Source of the DNA: Pseudopithomyces maydicus
Lineage: Eukaryota; Ascomycota; Dothideomycetes; Pleosporales; Didymosphaeriaceae
DNA length: 64,000 nucleotides
Direction: 5' to 3'
Assembly (NCBI GenBank): GCA_026873275.1
Contig: JANTUC010000006.1
Location: forward strand, 186,001-250,000
Numbering within the stretch: position 1 is the first letter of the stretch; every line of letters begins with the position of its first letter. Shown one piece after another: positions 21,783 to 33,565 of the stretch. Under the pieces are notes generated by a model, which worked only from the letters and a program-made list of their open reading frames with translations, made no database searches and was not told the origin of the DNA. A program made the translations under genes and the position numbers.

Positions 21783-23235
21783 CTTGTTGTCCCACCAGGT
21801 CAGGTTGGGTCAGACCAGTCCAGACCAGGCCACCTAGGAGGTCAGACGACATGGATGAGTGAGTGCGGGACATACCATACCTACTTTATACCTCGTAGTT
21901 TATATTTTATACCCACTTCATTTTATTTCGTTTTTGAGCTTGGACCTGTGGGTTGGATATCATTTCGTGGGCGTGTATGTGTGCGTTCGATCGATCGATT
22001 GAGGAGGAAAGCCCGCGGGCCCGGGCGGTGTGTAGGCACATGTGTATGTCTGCGAATATGTATGCAGACACATGTACACGATACATACATACAATACACT
22101 GAAGTTGAAACAACCTCGTTTCTAGACCATATACTCTATTTATTTATTTTATATTATTTTTTTTGCTTTCTTTGTGGTTTAGCTTTTATCCGTCTCGTCC
22201 TCGTACTTATCTTTTTTCTTTTTTTTTCTGGTCTAACAATTTTGTTTTAAGATTGGTGGTTTTGCGTGTGGGATGCTTGGGAGGGAAAATTTGTGTAATG
22301 GTGTGTATTTTGGTTTTTTATGGAGGGAGGAGGAGGGGGAGAAGGGTGGTGATGTGATGTGATGGGTCTAGATCTAGTGATTGTTTCGGTGGATCGAGTG
22401 TGTTGATTGATGTGGCTTGAGTAGTGTGGTGGAGGTAGTGAGTAGATCAAGGAAGGGTAGGGAATAAGGAGTAGATCAAGGGAGAGGAGGGGATAGGGTG
22501 GTAGAAGGCAGAGGAACTAGAAATTTAGATATGTGAATTGAGGGGTGGTTTATACATGCACATATATGTACATCTAAACATGACGTGTGTGAAGTTGGAT
22601 GTGGATACTTTGAGTTGATCAGTATTTATAGATGTTGTTTGGTTACTGAGTTTTTTTTTTCTTTTTTGAGAAAGTAGCAGCGGAGTAGCTGGCTAGATAA
22701 AAGCAATTGAAAAACGCTGTGTATGTAGATATCATATATATATTTGCGCGTGTGTGCTTGCGTTTTCACATTACATCGATCGTCACTTCCTAGTTATTTT
22801 TAGAAAAGGCAGGCACTTCTGGGTCGGACCCCACTTTCCGTACAAGGCTGCCATGCGATACAGATGCGGGGCTTACTTCCTCCAAGGCAGCAGGCCCTAT
22901 CCTTCGATCGGACACTATCTCAGTTGACTATTGAGTTTGGAATATCTTTTCGCTCTTGGAAGTTTCGTATAGTGGCTTTAGGTTTCGGTTCAAGCTGCAG
23001 AGCTGGAAAAGACTTTTTGCGGCGCAGGTTGTGGAGCCTAGAGGTCGAGTCCTCAAAACGAGGATTGAACGACTGAGGTGCGATATTTCAGGCTCGTGAT
23101 GGTGGGTTATCATGCTGACTGTGATACAGAGTTCTTGATCCTGGAATGAAAGTTTTTATAGTTTCTTTACATTGCAGTGCCACTTTTCTCTCCGATCTGG
23201 ACGACAGACATTCCGGTGGATGAAGAGATCTAGAA

Positions 23236-25362
23236 ATGGCTGCTTCAGCTCTCCACACTACTTTAGAAAAAGAAACATCACCAAGACCATACGAGTATCA
23301 GCCACTCTTGACACCAGATAGTATACGCGTGCTATGTCTGGAGCCGGCGAAGTCAGAAGATGACACTCTATATGGATCAATAATCCAGTATGATCGCTTT
23401 GCCGAGATCGCAAAGATACGATCTCGCCGGAAATACTGTGCCGTTTCGTATGCATGGGGAGTTCCCGAATTCACGGAACGCCTTACAATAACGAACCAAA
23501 CTAGGGATGGCCAACCGACTATATTGTCCATTACGCCAGGCATCAAGACCATGCTCGAACACTTCCGGAAACCGGACCAGAAGCAGTACCTGTGGATCGA
23601 CGCCATCTGTCTTAATCAGAGCGATCAGGCCGAAAAGACGCAACAAATACCGTTGATGGGTGAGATCTATGCTCAGGCGTATAAGAGCAAGTTTTGGCTC
23701 GGCGTGGAAGACGGGCTGAAAGTTGCGAAGATCTTTGCTTATTTTCGGTGCTCTGCCTCGATGCCCTCGCCGGAGACCTTGGAGAAGAATTTTCCTTTTT
23801 CCAGCCAAGAGGAATTCACCATCCAAGTGAGAGCCTTACTTGACCGGACTTGGTTCTCCAGACGGTGGATCTTGCAGGAGGCTCGTCTTTCTCGGAATGC
23901 GACGATGTGGTGTGGGCATCACTCGGTTCAATATCACGTCTTTGTTACGGCATGCAAGAATATCTTGCACGGTCGTTACGAAATAGACGGCTGGCTGAGA
24001 AACGAATATGCGGTGCAAAGTACCTGTCAGGTCAGCAGACTGGTGGGCGAAGGAATCATCTCTGAAGACATGTGCACACTACTTTGGAATTTCCACGAAA
24101 GCGCATGCTCGGAAGAACGGGACAGGTTTGGCGCTTTGTATTGTTTAGTGCCGAGAGACTTGCAACCTACACTGGACCTGGGAGCTCCCTTCCCAAGGAT
24201 ATTCGAACAGTTTGCTGTCAATCAAATGAACGTAGACAGCACATTGGCACACCGTCTAATGCTACATCTACTATCTTTCGGATCCCTCCATGATTCTGGG
24301 CAGATCGACGCTTCGTCTTGGATACCGGACTGGTCACAGAAACGTCACAGCCTTCGCCAGGATCTATGCATTCACACAATTGATCATGAGCCTTTCTTCT
24401 ACGCCAGAACTATCGATTCGTACAGCATTAATTACACGGGTGAAAGTCATTCCAACTATCGCGATATACAGTATCGATGGTATAGATTCATTAAAGATAA
24501 GATATCTGTAATCTCGAGGTGCACGTACCTTTCAGCACACTACGAAGCTCATACCACTGAAGATGGTACTAGATCTCAGGACCAGAATATGACGGCCATT
24601 CTTAGAATACGGTGGTTCCACCCGTTTGCAGGTATATGTGGTATGACCATCAATTCTGTTGTAACGGCCTCCGACTGGATGCCTGGCCACGAACTTCCGA
24701 CAACATTCATACAAGAGCTACAGTCTATGGTCAAGTTTAGTAGCGACGCGGAAAGACTATATCACTTGAGTCGTTTCATCCTGGAAACAACTATCCGGGG
24801 CGATATCGGGACATGGGTAGGACTCAAGACGGACTTGGATTCTTGTTTCGCTGAATTGAGTCATGACAGGCGAGGCCCTATTCATGACATTTCCAGCCTT
24901 TTAGGAGGGAAGTTCATCCTTTGCATAGCTGAGCTTCTACATGCAAGCGACCTGGCGATCCTCGAATGGAGACATAGTGACAAAGATCATCATCCTATGT
25001 TCGCGCTAGGACCAACTAATGTGGTAAAGGGCGACTACATGATTCCGCTTGCGTGCAGCTCTGTGATGAAGACTGTGAGCGGGAGTACTTTATGGGTACG
25101 CCGTGAACGTAATCAATGGTTTGAGAACTTTATCGCCATTAGACCATGCCGATCATCAGAATCGTGTCAATCGACGGAACAAGACGTGCCAGTTGAGCCT
25201 GGAAAACCTCGTAAAGCTTCTTTTCTAGGCCTTTGCCTGGCGTATTTTGATAGTCTTGCGACATTCTACGATATTGAGGGTAGGGCAGAAACGGTTAAGT
25301 TAGCAAGTGAGCTAGAAGACGGACTTCCAGGACCACCGCCCTACGTATTTGACATCATCTAG
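23236..25362 (+). CDS. HET-domain (heterokaryon incompatibility type) protein
   Basis: A single exon of 708 residues. The HET domain occupies residues ~60-215, with the three expected blocks: KYCAVSYAWG (block 1), YLWIDAICLNQSDQAEK followed by PLMGEIYAQA (block 2), and TWFSRRWILQEA with MWCGHHSV (block 3). The remaining ~490 residues have no domain I recognise but include patches common in fungal HET proteins (SWIPDWSQ, RRERNQWFENFIAI). HET proteins mediate self/non-self recognition or immune-like cell death, usually together with a partner gene. No NLR, NACHT or other partner lies next to it here. It sits alone between repeat-rich DNA and a small membrane-protein gene, typical of the accessory location of this expanded family. 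Confidence 0.92.
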   Translation: MAASALHTTLEKETSPRPYEYQPLLTPDSIRVLCLEPAKSEDDTLYGSIIQYDRFAEIAKIRSRRKYCAVSYAWGVPEFTERLTITNQTRDGQPTILSITPGIKTMLEHFRKPDQKQYLWIDAICLNQSDQAEKTQQIPLMGEIYAQAYKSKFWLGVEDGLKVAKIFAYFRCSASMPSPETLEKNFPFSSQEEFTIQVRALLDRTWFSRRWILQEARLSRNATMWCGHHSVQYHVFVTACKNILHGRYEIDGWLRNEYAVQSTCQVSRLVGEGIISEDMCTLLWNFHESACSEERDRFGALYCLVPRDLQPTLDLGAPFPRIFEQFAVNQMNVDSTLAHRLMLHLLSFGSLHDSGQIDASSWIPDWSQKRHSLRQDLCIHTIDHEPFFYARTIDSYSINYTGESHSNYRDIQYRWYRFIKDKISVISRCTYLSAHYEAHTTEDGTRSQDQNMTAILRIRWFHPFAGICGMTINSVVTASDWMPGHELPTTFIQELQSMVKFSSDAERLYHLSRFILETTIRGDIGTWVGLKTDLDSCFAELSHDRRGPIHDISSLLGGKFILCIAELLHASDLAILEWRHSDKDHHPMFALGPTNVVKGDYMIPLACSSVMKTVSGSTLWVRRERNQWFENFIAIRPCRSSESCQSTEQDVPVEPGKPRKASFLGLCLAYFDSLATFYDIEGRAETVKLASELEDGLPGPPPYVFDII

Positions 25363-25697
25363 AATATGCATGATTGGGTACGATGCTGGTGGCTCCTAAA
25401 GTCATTTCGCGCATAGCCATTTGGCCAAGTTTGCCCTTGTACATTCGTACTTGTTCTACCATCGGTTGCTGCTTGGATGAATACCAAAGGTGTTGAACCA
25501 GAAGTCAAAAAAGAGCATTCAGGCCAAGTACAATTGATCACAAAGTACAGTATGCAGCATACAGATGGCCGCATTTCGCAAGCCTATATTGCATTTCAAT
25601 AATTTTACAAAAAGCAAGTAACTCCAACCCAGGGTATATCATTCTTAGCCAAATGTGAGCACGATCAACCACCTCCTACCACCAGCCCGTCATTCCC
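25363..25697. other. Short convergent intergenic region
   Basis: 3' flanks of the HET gene and of the minus-strand gene ending at 25698. I see no gene. Confidence 0.5.
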
Positions 25698-26153
25698 TTA
25701 ATTCTTGTACACGTCCTTCCCCTCCCTCTCCTTCCTCAGCCTCCTCCTCTCCCTCCTCTCCAACTCCTTCTTCACCGCCTTCGCCAACTTCCTCCTCTCC
25801 TCCCTCTCCCTCTCCTTCTGAATCTGTACCACGCCCTTCCCCTTCCAGCACTTGCCAAACTCCTTCCTCCACTTCTGCCCAAACGTCAACATGTTGTCGC
25901 GCGCCTCCTCCGCCTTGCGCTCATTCGCCTCGTTCTCATCGTCCGTGTCGTAGAACTCCGAGTCATCGTCGTCGTTGCTGTTGGGTAAGAGGCTAGACGA
26001 TGCCTCGAGGGAGGTGCTGCGCTGGTTGCGCGCGCGGTCCCAGGCTTTGGTGCGGGAGTAGGAGACGATGGCTAGGGTGAGGGCGACGATGGAGAAGGGG
26101 AAGGCGATGAGTAGGGTTAAGACGGCGCCGAAGGCGAGGAGGTCTTCGTCCAT
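25698..26153 (-). CDS. Small N-terminally anchored membrane protein with basic coiled-coil tail
   Basis: Single exon of 151 residues from the ATG at 26153. An upstream in-frame ATG at 26372 would add ~73 low-complexity residues and is less likely. Residues ~5-33 are one hydrophobic helix (LAFGAVLTLLIAFPFSIVAL). A Ser/Asp-rich acidic segment (DDDDSEFYDTDDENE) follows at ~58-75. The last 55 residues are a highly charged Lys/Arg/Glu helix (REREERRKLAKAVKKELERR). I do not recognise the family. The layout suggests a membrane-anchored protein with a cytosolic coiled tail. Confidence 0.6.
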   Translation of the reverse strand: MDEDLLAFGAVLTLLIAFPFSIVALTLAIVSYSRTKAWDRARNQRSTSLEASSSLLPNSNDDDDSEFYDTDDENEANERKAEEARDNMLTFGQKWRKEFGKCWKGKGVVQIQKEREREERRKLAKAVKKELERRERRRLRKEREGKDVYKN

Positions 26154-27170
26154 TTTGGAGGGAGGTTCGGTTTGGTGTTTGGATTTGATACTGGTTTTAG
26201 AGAGAGTGTGTGAGAGGTTGGTGTTGGTGGGAGAATGCAAAAGAGTGTGACGGGAGGATGATATAGGAGGTAAAGTCGCCACCCCGGAATGCCAGGTGGA
26301 TGCGTGCTGGGATGATGCCGCGGTGTGGCGGTGCTGCGGGGGTAGTGGGGACTTGGCGCTGGGCGGTTTCACGTGCGAGCGCGTTTTTGTGGGTTATTGA
26401 GCCGCGGGCTAGAGTCCACTAATGTTGGAGGTTTGTCAAGCTATGATTGGATCTATAGTAGGGGTGAATGGGTATCGTTTGAAGATCGCTATTTAATCTA
26501 TTGTTTGGATCGGAGTGTAGCATTTCAAGATTAGAGGTCCGCGGCTATTAATGTCACGTGTATCTCAGGTCACGTGGACAGTTGCTCACCTGGGCAATGG
26601 ATCCAGGGCTAGGTAGCTAGGGCTGCGGATACCCTGAGCACTCTAAACGGAACACTTACGAATATCAAATGGACGCTCTAGCCCTACCAAACCATGATTT
26701 GAATATTATATTGGATCAATCAAATTTATTTGGAAAACCATGGGGTCACCATGGGTCTTGGATATTCGAGAGACTACTACACTGCCACAAAAGCCTTGTG
26801 CACTCCTAACTCAATCAATCTGGAGGAGTTGGATGCGATAGAAAGCTGGTCATACAATCAGTCGTTTCCGGTCGAAATACTGCCTATAATGCTTCGACGC
26901 TTGCAGCTTCGAAGAATCCTCTCATACCGTGAAGTTCGACAGCTCAAGTCAAGCTGTCAGTGCGCCACAACGCCGCAGACTATACTCTAACCCCTAATTC
27001 CTTTGAATTCCTCCCTGTGCATCACAGAAAGCTACGAAACACGTTGTAAATTGACCTCCTTTGTGCTGTTTCTTTCATCAACACCATAAGCGAAGTATAT
27101 CCCTGGCTTTTTGTGTTCTCCAAAACTCCAAATACTTCCCGCTTCTACACACCCTATTTATTTTACTAGA
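26154..27170. other. Divergent intergenic region
   Basis: Promoters of the genes at 26153 (-) and 27171 (+), with an AT-rich middle (26,400-27,000). The 86-residue ORF at 26730-26990 has no domain and no homology I can recognise, so I do not call it. Confidence 0.45.
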
Positions 27171-28383
27171 ATGACTAACAACAACGGACCCCGTCGCTCT
27201 GCTCGTCTGATCGCCAGGGCAGAGGCAGAGGCAGAAGCAGCGCAGGCCGCCGCTGAACCCGAGTCCCCTCCGCGAACACCCAGCAAAAAGAGGGCAAAAA
27301 TAGCCACAAAGAAATCCTCTCGAACCCCAATCAAGAAGGCAGCAAAGTCCCCTCGCAAGCGAGCCCAGAGCAAAAAGCCTTCCCCAGACCTCTCGGTCAT
27401 CGAGGAGGAACTCTCTGAACAAGAACAGGAATCAAGGCCCCAACGCCTGAAAATCCGCTTATCTACTAGCACCCGCGGTACACGCAAGACAAAGACACCG
27501 CGTGTTATCGAAGAACTCTCATACTCGGAGGACGATGAATCCTCGGATGACGATGAATCCTCTGAATCCTCTTCGGAGAACTCCCTCGTATCCGACTTTG
27601 CCATGGACACTTCCTCCTCCGTCTCCTCCACCGACGAATACAACGAGCGAGCCCCCTCTCCTACGACCAAATCGAATACCGCAACTCTCACAACCTCCAG
27701 CCCCACTCCGGCTCCACCCAGCGCTCCTCCTTCGAATCATACGATAGCCGCCTCGGACCCGGAAACCTAGAGTACGAAGACGACGGCTTCGTCGTCGCCG
27801 ACGAAGAGACCATCGTCATGGAACACAGCGAGTCCGAAAGCGGCACAGACCAGTCATCAGCCCTCAGCGACCTCGATCTCGAGATAAACATGAATCGCGA
27901 CCCCGTCCGCACCACGTACCAGCTCCGCACAAACCGCAGCCCCGTCCGCCTCTCCTCCCTCTTCTCCTCATCCTCCTCTTCATACCCCACCGCCTCGAGC
28001 GCGTCCCCCATTCGACGCGTCCCCTCCTCCGCCGCAAGCTCCAGGCTTTTCTACACCGACCCCGAGGGCGATGGTGGCGTAGAGGCCCATTTACCCCCGT
28101 GGGCAGACCTCGGGTTCCAGACGGGGGTGAGGCGAGACAGGTGCCGCTTATAGTGCAGGCGAGCGAGGAGGTGGTGGAGGAAATTATGGATGCGGTGGCG
28201 ATGTTTTCGAGGAGGGTGAATAGGGGGAGGGATTCGGTTGTGTTGAGGCTGGCAGCGGCGGTGTTGGAGGACAGTGAGGTTAAGGAGGCGTTGGAGGATG
28301 CGGTTAGGGCGGGGTTGGCAAGGAAGGTGTCGTTGGAGGATGGGAGTAAGAGATGGAGCATTGGGGCGAAGGGGAGGAGGTGA
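27171..28383 (+). CDS. Unrecognised Lys/Arg-rich then acidic protein, frame broken twice
   Basis: A single exon of 404 residues if one base is added at the C5 run 27652-27656 and one at the G5 run 28123-28127. The N-terminal ~90 residues are basic and Ala/Glu-rich (RRSARLIARAEAEAEA, TPIKKAAKSPRKRAQSKK), suggesting nuclear or nucleic-acid binding. Next comes an acidic Ser/Asp/Glu tract (EDDESSDDDESSESSSE). The middle contains LEYEDDGFVVADEETIV, and the C-terminus forms a helical block (EEVVEEIMDAVAMFSRRV, VVLRLAAAVLEDSEVKEALEDAV). The three frames join without any intron, and both joins fall on 5-base homopolymers. I do not recognise the family. Confidence 0.65.
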
Positions 28384-28605
28384 GGGAGATAGAGATGGGT
28401 TTGAGTTGTGGGTGTTCAGTAGGAAGATCTATTGTGGGCTGAAGGGTATCAGAGTTGATTAGAAGCCTATCGAATTTGCGCCTATAACTGATGCGTAAAA
28501 CCAATATGTGATTATTTTAAATTTACTCTTCTTTAACCGTATGCAGTTTGTGCCAGATAATTTGCAGCGGTGCGGACCCTCTCGGTTGTTTTGCCGGCAT
28601 CAGTA

Positions 28606-29477
28606 TCATAGATCGCTGATGCATGAACCCTCTGTCGGTTTCGTACTTGCTGAGACCTCGGAACACCCGATGGAGGAGCTGCAATCTGAACCCTGGTCAT
28701 CGCTCTGGCTCATTATGCAGTTGCCTCGTTCGTCTCTTTCTTCTCCTTCTTCATCTTCTTGTTCGAGATACCAATTAGGATCATGGTAGAGAATGCTTCG
28801 GGGGATAGGCCGCGTCTTCACCATCGCTCTAATTGCATCCACTAAAGCCTCTTTTGGATATTGTTCGAGATAGCTCATCCACCCAACCCCTTCCTTCGAG
28901 TCATCATATGCGTAAATTGCGAAGCTATCGGCAAAGAAGCGCCTGAGACGCGAAGTGTCAGGTGTGTCTCTGTAGATAACATCAACGCTGTTTGGCCCTA
29001 GATTCCACCCCGAAGTGCTCTTTGCCGCTAACATCGCCATCAACACCGCATTTTTGTATTTGGCGTCCACAATCTTCTCCCCGAAAGCGTACGATTCTGC
29101 GAGGCTGGCAAAGACTTGGTCTGCTTCTTGAGCCCTCCTTTCGCGTGTTTCGTCATCCGTATCGTATAGCTGCTTGATCGGAATGTTGCCAGAGTAAAGC
29201 CACCTGATATAGTTGCTGAGTTCTTGAACCGGGTAGTCTGGAAGTTCTATGATGTCTGGTCGCTCTCTTAACCCTTGCCACTCGGGCTTCATCGCATTTT
29301 GGAAAAAGTTTGAGCTCCTGCGCAGCACGCCCCTGTGCACATAAAGGATTTCGGTTTCGGCGGTACCTCTCGGTACTCTCAGCTCGATGATCTTATCGGA
29401 CGGTCTAGCTTGTCAGTCGTAAAGAATAATTCGGACCAGGCACTGTCTTACTGCATGACAATCGCTTTGCACAACAT
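28606..29477 (-). CDS. BTB/POZ-domain protein
   Basis: Exon 2, 29404-28606, is secure. A first exon 29477-29452 (MLCKAIVMQ) is proposed from a GTAAGA donor and a CTGAC...CTAG acceptor. Total 274 residues. The BTB signature reads PSDKIIELRVP, then EILYVHRGVLRRSSNFFQNAM and IIELPDYPVQELSNYIRWLYSG, the usual beta-beta-helix core that sets the strand-helix dimer interface. The C-terminal ~150 residues include FADSFAIYAYDDS and a Glu/Asp/Ser-rich tail. Fungal genomes carry many such BTB-only proteins. Most have no assigned function, and some act as substrate adaptors for Cul3 ligases. The first exon is the uncertain part. Confidence 0.78.
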
Positions 29478-31581
29478 GAGACTCGTAGTTATGTAAGTTC
29501 AAACACGTCCAAATGGCTCAGACATTGTGTATAACTGAGGCGATTGGGGTAAATTTTGAAGATAGAATCTCGCCGTGATGAGTGTAAGAAGCAGAACACA
29601 AGTTGCCAGTTCTGTCTCTTTTATGATTTATGTTGTTCCCGCTACCACGGTTCCTCTCAGAGGCACCGGCGGCCTCAACATCCTCTGCTGAACCATCAGC
29701 AAATATCCAACCAAAATATTAACATCAGCCAACACCAATATTCGTAAAGTACTTGCGACCAAAAATGATTTCAATGTTGGGAATGGGGAGAGTTGCGAGA
29801 ACCATACTCCAGAAGTATAGAAGAACGGCTACGAAGGCTTGTCGTGGGAATAAACTGGGACTCGATATCTAGGCTAGTATTCGGGTTCAACGGTATTATT
29901 CTAGTGCTTCAATGAGCATGGAGAAGCGTTATGGCGCTTGGGGCCGCATTTGTATTATTGTGATTGGTGTCGATCGCCATTGCAAATGGGATACAAACCA
30001 CTGCGCTTCTAAGTGCTACCGCCAACCAGGGCGCCACGGATATTTATGACAGAAACGGGTCAAATCCGCCAAGCTGGTAAAAAATCAAAGGGCCCAAGTA
30101 TGAACCACGGTCTCTCTCAGCCGCTTGGCATGCATGTACGAAAAATAGCAAATCATAAAAAGGTTGTACTTAGGCTCAGCTGCGATGTTGAGGGGTAAAG
30201 AAAGACCAAATGCCAACGAGCATTCAAAGGAAATTACCATGACCTGGCATCCATTGAGTGGGACCCTAAATCTTTCCGTACTTTACTTGTTCGTCTTGCG
30301 TTCGAAGACCAAGATATGCGAGGGACGATCATCACGCAGAAGACCGATGATGTATGCACTGGTCTGTGCACTATCTCGGGTGTGCGTGTGCAGCCATATT
30401 GATTAATGGCACGTGGGATGCGGGATGGACTTCCGGGCAAAATCGCATTACGCGTAAGAAGGGGGCTGGATTTTCTTGCTTGATAATGGAGTAAGCAGTG
30501 GAGAAAGTATCGAGAGGCCGAGAAGTAGGATGTAGCTGGGTATACGTAGGCGCAAAATTGAGTGGGGGTGTTTGGGCATCGATTTGATGAGGTAGGGGGT
30601 ATAACGGCGGGTGTGAGATAGTGCCGAGTTGGAAGAAATCTTGGTGAGTCATTTCATTGTCGTTATATCTGATCGCATACGTTACATCATACGAGCTTGC
30701 GATTTCGAATGAAGAAAAATGTCAGAATATGATGGTACAATACGAAATGCATGGGGTAAGGGTGAAAGAGCATTCGGAGGATGGGCTTTGCAATGAGGCT
30801 GAAAACAAGCAACGTACTAATTTTGGTGCGTTTCTAGGGTATTTTGATAATTTCTATGCTAGATGCATTGGTACAAAAAAGCTGGCATCGTTATGATCTG
30901 CTTGGGTCAAGCACGGCGATAACGGAACGCCCTATGAATTTCATGCAACCCATCAGATACCTCCATAAGAACATCATTTCTTCCCTACCAATAACTTCTT
31001 CATTCCATTCTTGATACCGTACTCGCGACCAAAGAGATTGATCAGCAATCGTAGATCCTCACCGTTTTATCGGTGACCTCGCCCACGGTACCGCCTGGGC
31101 GTTGCTATCCGCCTCCAACACGGCATGGCGCAAGGTCGAGAAATTTGGGCTCCACTGTATGCCGTCATTCATGCTTTCAAATATATACGTCGGGTGTTAC
31201 TATAATAATACGATGGGTTAAGTTTCACGGTTCTGGTCGATGGGTCTGATTAGCCGACGTTTAATATCCACATGGCACGCGCCACGGTGGCATATTAATT
31301 GCTCTATTGCGCGATTAGATTGATGGCGCACTGCTTTGGAGAAGCGAAACTCGTATGTATGTTGCAAGCGTGGGCGAGCTGGGCATGGTGGAGTCGTCGT
31401 GTGACGGCCCTTTCATCCGTGGGTTATCTCCGAGCTAGCAAAGGTGATGTCGTCGTTCCTAGACAGGGAAAAGTGAACATGGATGTAAGTAGGATATATT
31501 GAAAGACCTCTCGAGGGTGTTTCCCCTCGGTCGTCCTCACCACCAGGCATCCGTCTATCCTCTTCAACTAGACAAAACAAA
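29478..31581. other. Long intergenic region before the AA9 gene
   Basis: 2.1 kb with several AT-rich parts and no supported gene. ORFs of 60-93 codons on both strands lack domains. Two segments (near 29740-29790 and 31005-31045) share the short phrase GCGACCAAA, too short to call a repeat. Confidence 0.45.
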
Positions 31582-32380
31582 ATGAAGACATTCACCATCC
31601 TCTTGGCGACCGTCGCGGCGGTATCTGCTCATTGTATGTATACGTTCGTTTAAATGATTACTGCACTTCAGTTATACCATACTAACGGATCATTTCTCAG
31701 ACACCCTCCCCACTATCAACGGGGCCCCCGCCTGGAGCGCCGTCCGCCAGGCCAAGAACTGGCAAAACAACGGCTTTGTTGGAGATGTGACGAGCAGTGA
31801 CATTCGATGCAACCAGCTCAACCCTGGTAACGAGACGGTCTCCGTATCCGCAGGATCCAGCGTCAAAGTCAACGTCAACCCCAACGCATACCACCCTGGT
31901 CCCTTCCAATCTTACCTTGCCAAAATCCCAGATGGCCAGGACGTCAACTCTTGGGATCCTACGAGTGCGGTGTGGTTCAGAATCTATGCCGAGCAGCCCA
32001 AATTTGGTTCGCAGTTAACCTGGTTGAGTGAGTTCACCATATCTTAGCTGCACATGTGTTGAGTAAAAGACCATGCGCTAACAATCACCCCTCCAGGTGC
32101 CGCAAACTACGACATCACGATCCCGTCATGCATTCCTGCGGGCAAGTACCTCATGCGAAATGAGCACATTGGACTGCACGTCGCTCAGAGCTCTGGAGGC
32201 GCACAGTTCTACCTCTCCTGTGCACAGATTGAGGTCACGGGTGGCGGAAGCAAGACTCCCTCCAACCTCGTGGCATTCCCTGGTGCCTACAAGGCGAGCG
32301 ACCCTGGAATTTTGATCAACATCAACTACCCTGTTCCGACGAGCTACGTCAACCCCGGACCGGCAACCTTCACGTGCTGA
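31582..32380 (+). CDS. Secreted AA9 lytic polysaccharide monooxygenase
   Basis: Exons 31582-31633, 31701-32027 and 32097-32380, giving 220 residues. The signal peptide MKTFTILLATVAAVSA is cut directly before His17, the N-terminal histidine of the copper histidine brace. The rest of the copper site is visible: the second His in the AYHPGPFQSYLAKIPD motif, and the axial Tyr in GAQFYLSCAQIEV with the preceding Gln. A further AA9 segment reads YLMRNEHIGLHVAQ. Intron 1 falls right after the mature His codon. There is no C-terminal cellulose-binding module or GPI signal; the protein ends PGPATFTC. The enzyme oxidatively cleaves cellulose or related beta-glucans outside the cell, using an electron donor and oxygen or peroxide. 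Regioselectivity cannot be deduced. Confidence 0.93.
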
Positions 32381-33565
32381 GGGGTATACGGTGGATGGCG
32401 GATGACAGACAACGCTGTGTGGTAGTCAATGAATTCATGAACGACATAGCGACGATAGAGAAATAAGCAAAATAACTTATACCATACTTGACGCCCGTTT
32501 TCAATCGCCACAAGAGGGGTTGACAGCTTTTTCTCCACTATATATGCACGTTCATCCAGTCAGCTACTCTGCTGCCGCTTTCTAAAAACACAAAACACAT
32601 ACCATACTTGGAAGTATCTTTCAGACTTGTCCATCTCCACTTCTCAAACGAAAATCCGTGCTAATCCCAGCTCTAACCCATCCTTGCTAATTCCAGCCTC
32701 CACCTCCCCATTTACATATATACGCTCATTCCAACCCTGCGAAGACCGGCCCATTTTCCCACAATCCCGCATATGTACCAAGCAAGCAAACAAACATCCT
32801 ACCCGCACCGCGCCCTCCACCCGCCCCACCCCACGGCCCCCACCACCCCGCCAACTACCTACGTATGTACCGGTATGTACCCACCACCCGCTGACACCCC
32901 GCTGACAAACCATCCACCTCACCACAACCCCAATTCCGCCTCACCACACCTCCTTCCCCTTTCCGCCGCCGGGAAAAACAATTATCCGCCCCTGCGCTCC
33001 TTCTCGCGCGTAGCCCACTCGCGCGGTAGTGACATACATAGATACATAGATACATACATACGGTCCGACGCGCTTTCCCGCGCGGGGCTTTGTTACATAT
33101 AGTGCGACGCGGATCGGCGAAGTGCGGTCGGACTCGGTATGTACAGTAGTAGGCATGCAGGCGCGGGTGTGGCGGTGCGGATGTATGTATGCTGTGGTTG
33201 GAAGGTGGGATTTCCGGGTGTGGGTGTGGGTGTGTGTGGGTCGGTGGGCGAGTGGGGATGGGTGGGTATATGTAGGTACGCCTATGGAGTAGTAGTATGA
33301 AGTGGCAGGGGAGGATAGGGTAGAGGGAGGGTGGTAGTTTGTTAGCTGGATGGAAGGGGAAGGTGGTGGTGTGGTGATGGAGATTGGAGGTGGATATGTG
33401 TTTGGCGTTTGTACATATAGTTCCGCATTCACATGTGGTACCGCGTGTATATATGTTGCTATCTCCACACCCATCCGTACCTGCCATTGTCCATCGTGCA
33501 CACCATTCTACACACCACTATCTAGCACCTCCCCCGGCGCGCACACACGCACGCACACACACAAA
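32381..33565. other. Intergenic region with Pro-rich shadow ORFs
   Basis: C-rich and CATA-rich tracts, with TACATAGA repeats at 33030-33060 and GTGTGGG tracts at 33215-33245. Long ORFs on both strands are Pro/His/Thr or Arg/Gly translations of these tracts. I do not call any. Confidence 0.5.

Larger units (their letters stand above)
21137..23235. other. Repeat-rich intergenic region
   Basis: Contains the octamer array 21287-21430, (ACCCT)5, TACG/TACA tracts, GGAA and CCAA tracts, (AT)10 and many T-runs. No supported gene. The right part (22,600-23,235) is AT-rich and should hold the HET gene promoter. Confidence 0.6.

Noticed and set aside
26730..26990. Plus ORF of 86 codons in AT-rich DNA
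   Set aside because: No domain, no splice partner and a short start context. Chance ORF is more likely.
9618..28127. Programmed ribosomal frameshifting as the cause of the frame breaks
   Set aside because: The sites are plain C/G/A runs in nine unrelated genes, with no slippery heptamer, stop context or structure in common. Programmed shifting would not recur in GLT1 and BET1.
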